NCBI GenBank assembly: GCA_900544025.1
Contig: UQTM01000108.1
Location: 1 to 8,004, forward strand
Reading direction: 5' to 3'
Source of the DNA: an uncultured Odoribacter sp.
Lineage (GTDB): Bacteria; Bacteroidota; Bacteroidia; Bacteroidales; Marinifilaceae
DNA: 8,004 nucleotides
The notes under the pieces are model-generated. The model had not been told where the DNA came from and made no database searches. It worked only from the letters and a program-made list of their open reading frames with translations. Position numbers and translations under genes: made by a program. Shown piece after piece: positions 6,098 through 8,004 of the stretch. Numbering within the stretch: position 1 is the stretch's first letter; each line of letters begins with the position of its first letter.

Positions 6098-7117
6098 TTA
6101 TTTACTGTTCTTCTTGTAATACTTGATCATTTTCGGAATAACGACATTTAAGTCGCCCGTAATGACATAGTCGGCAAATTTGTTGATCGGTGCGTTGGTA
6201 TCGGTGTTGATGGCGATGACCATAGCCGATTCTTCCATACCTGCCGTGTGCTGAATCTGACCTGAAATACCGCAAGCGATGTACAGTTTGGGGCGTACGG
6301 TGGTTCCGGTTTGCCCGATCTGGCGTTCGTGTTCGCAGAAGCCTGCATCGACGGCGGCACGCGAAGCGCCTACTTCACCTCCGAGTACGTTTGCCAATTC
6401 CTGTAACAGGGCGAAATTTTCTTTGGAGCCCACTCCGTAACCTCCGGCCACGATGATCGGAGCCGCTTTAAGGTTTACTTTCGATTTCTCCATGTGGCGT
6501 TCGATGACTTTCACAACGAAATCGGTGGTATTTACATATTTATCGACATCGATCTTTTTGATCTCCCCGGTGTGGTTCGGGTTGAAAACTTCTTTTTTCA
6601 TCACACCCTCGCGTACGGTTGCCATTTGAGGACGGCAATCCGGATTTACGATGGTCGCTACGATGTTTCCTCCGAAAGCCGGACGGATCTGATACAACAA
6701 ATTGTTATATACTTTATTGTTCTTTTTGTCTTCGTAGTCCCCGATTTCCAGGCTGGTACAGTCGGCAGTCAGACCACTGTGAAGAGCGGAAGAAACTCTC
6801 GGGCCGAGATCACGTCCGATGCTGGAAGCACCCATAAAGGCGATCTGCGGTTTTTCTTCTTTAAACAGATTTACGAGAATTGAAGTATGAGGCAGGGTGG
6901 TATAAGGATAGAGGCGTTTGTCGTCGCCGATCCACAATACATCCACTCCGAAAGGGAATACCTGTTTCTCTACATCTTTTAAATCGGAACCTAAGGCAAC
7001 AGCTTCCAGCTTTACACCCAGTTCGTTGGCGAGGGTACGGCCTTTGGTCAGCAATTCCAGGCTAACGTCGGCAACCATTCCCTCTTCTATTTCGCAATAT
7101 ACAAATACGCTATTCAT
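6098..7117 (-). CDS. etfA: Electron transfer flavoprotein alpha subunit
   Basis: This 339-residue protein is EtfA, the subunit that carries the mobile FAD and passes electrons between EtfB and the acyl-CoA dehydrogenase. The N-terminal Etf domain (about 1-200) includes GASSIGRDLGPRVS at 96-109 and LTADCTSLEI at 116-125. The C-terminal FAD domain has GGYGVG at 225-230, GASRAAVDAG at 250-259, IGQTGTTV at 267-274, GISGQIQHTAGM at 283-294, and AIN followed by the acidic ADY and GD near 302-322. No ferredoxin-like N-terminal extension is present, unlike some long EtfA forms. ATG at 7117 is preceded by an A-rich ATTAAAATAACATT with no Shine-Dalgarno site. It lies 36 bases after etfB and 11 before the dehydrogenase, so the three make one operon. 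Identity is firm. Whether this Etf bifurcates electrons to ferredoxin or only transfers them cannot be read from EtfA alone. Confidence 0.95.
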   Translation of the reverse strand: MNSVFVYCEIEEGMVADVSLELLTKGRTLANELGVKLEAVALGSDLKDVEKQVFPFGVDVLWIGDDKRLYPYTTLPHTSILVNLFKEEKPQIAFMGASSIGRDLGPRVSSALHSGLTADCTSLEIGDYEDKKNNKVYNNLLYQIRPAFGGNIVATIVNPDCRPQMATVREGVMKKEVFNPNHTGEIKKIDVDKYVNTTDFVVKVIERHMEKSKVNLKAAPIIVAGGYGVGSKENFALLQELANVLGGEVGASRAAVDAGFCEHERQIGQTGTTVRPKLYIACGISGQIQHTAGMEESAMVIAINTDTNAPINKFADYVITGDLNVVIPKMIKYYKKNSK

Positions 7118-7153
7118 AATGTTATTTTAATCGTTTGAACAAGATCGACGTAA

Positions 7154-8004
7154 TTATCCGATGGTGTGGTTGATAATCAATTCTTTCATCATGCTGTCGA
7201 TAGCTTCGTCGGATGCTTCCAATACTTTAGCTTCTTTAGCCTGGAATACTACGTTTTCAATGGTTTTCACTTTGGTGGGGGAGCCGCTCAATCCTAATTC
7301 CTGCGGTTCGCATTTAATGTCGTTTACGCTCCATTCTGTGATTTTCAGATAAGGACGTTCGTTGAGCAGGCTGATATAGTCTTCGTCGGCATCCTGCATT
7401 TCCTGTGCAGCCCTTGCATATTTGTATTTCATGACATTACGGGCGTTGCGTGGGCGGCAGGGTGCTGCCGAGCCGTTTACGGTAACAACGCAAGGCCATG
7501 GACATTCCACCACTTCGATACCTCTTTCCAGGCGGCGTTTGATCACCAGTTTTTCTTCGGTACATTCCAGAATGTCTTCTGCATAGGTCACTTGCGGTAA
7601 ACCTAATTTTTCAGCCACCTGCGGGCCTACCTGAGCCGTATCCCCGTCGATTGCCTGACGTCCGCAGATCAACAGATCGGTTTCCAGGTTCCGCAACGCG
7701 CAAGCCAACGCATAAGAGGTGGCTAAGGTGTCGGAACCGGCAAATGCACGGTCGGATAGCAAATAACCTCCGTCGGCTCCACGAAACATCGCTTCGCGAA
7801 TGATTTCCGCAGCACGCCCCGGCCCCATGGTAAGGATATGTACGGTTGTGCCTTCGATCTTATCTTTCAGTCTCAATGCCTGTTCGAGGGCATTTAAATC
7901 CTCTGGGTTAAAAATAGCAGGTAAGGCTGCTCTGTTTACAGTTCCGTCTGCCTTCATTGCATCTTTTCCCACATTTCTTGTGTCGGGAACCTGCTTCGCA
8001 AGAA
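7154..8004 (-). CDS. etfB: Electron transfer flavoprotein beta subunit, nearly complete
   Basis: The frame is open to the window edge. It ends at TAA (7154-7156) and shows 282 residues. An in-frame GTG at 7972 could be taken for a start, but the ten codons before it read LAKQVPDTRN, the conserved EtfB N-terminus, so the true start is probably only five or so codons beyond 8004. Counting from that first visible Leu, NPEDLNALE is at 32-40, TMGP at 58-61, GRQAIDGDTAQVGP at 114-127 and GLSGSPTKV near 237-245. The DGDTAQVG loop is the form found in many anaerobic and bifurcating Etf beta subunits; mitochondrial-type Etf has a different sequence there and binds AMP. This hints at, but does not prove, a second FAD and ferredoxin reduction. 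It is the first visible gene of the minus-strand operon. Its promoter lies outside the window. Confidence 0.94.
   Translation of the reverse strand, partial: LAKQVPDTRNVGKDAMKADGTVNRAALPAIFNPEDLNALEQALRLKDKIEGTTVHILTMGPGRAAEIIREAMFRGADGGYLLSDRAFAGSDTLATSYALACALRNLETDLLICGRQAIDGDTAQVGPQVAEKLGLPQVTYAEDILECTEEKLVIKRRLERGIEVVECPWPCVVTVNGSAAPCRPRNARNVMKYKYARAAQEMQDADEDYISLLNERPYLKITEWSVNDIKCEPQELGLSGSPTKVKTIENVVFQAKEAKVLEASDEAIDSMMKELIINHTIG

Overview
The window holds eight genes in two convergent operons and very little else. The largest gap between genes is the 102 bases at 4281-4382, so no stretch over 300 bases lacks a gene. The organism looks like an anaerobic gut or oral member of the Bacteroidales. 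The clues are A-rich stretches instead of Shine-Dalgarno sites in front of the genes, roughly balanced base composition, and the pairing of a roughly 570-residue acyl-CoA dehydrogenase with EtfB and EtfA, as in butyrate-forming Porphyromonas and relatives. Genus cannot be fixed from the sequence alone.

Plus strand, 1-4280: the 3' end of iorA, then iorB, a PLP-dependent aminotransferase, a phenylacetate-CoA ligase (paaK) and a small protein of two ACT domains. Gaps are 79, 5, 59 and 22 bases, with no terminator inside, so this reads as one operon. Together the enzymes link arylacetates (phenylacetate, indoleacetate, hydroxyphenylacetate) to aromatic amino acids: ligase to aryl-CoA, IorAB between aryl-CoA and arylpyruvate, aminotransferase between arylpyruvate and amino acid. 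The ACT protein is the obvious candidate amino-acid sensor. The set could run towards amino-acid synthesis by reductive carboxylation or towards degradation. The ATP-using, AMP-forming ligase favours uptake and synthesis.

Minus strand, 8004-4383: etfB (only its first few codons lie outside the window), etfA and an acyl-CoA dehydrogenase, with gaps of 36 and 11 bases. This is an acyl-CoA reductase/dehydrogenase module with its own electron-transfer flavoprotein, most likely used for crotonyl-CoA to butyryl-CoA. A reductive aryl-acryloyl-CoA role cannot be excluded.

The operons converge on one strong hairpin (4337-4365) flanked by A and T runs, a shared bidirectional terminator, next to a 15-base palindrome that covers the dehydrogenase stop codon.

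The points most worth a second look are that iorA ends without the usual C-terminal ferredoxin domain, that the aryl module is complete with its own ACT protein, and that it sits beside an Etf/acyl-CoA dehydrogenase system that could share its ferredoxin pool. All these families are known. Nothing here is clearly a new kind of system.
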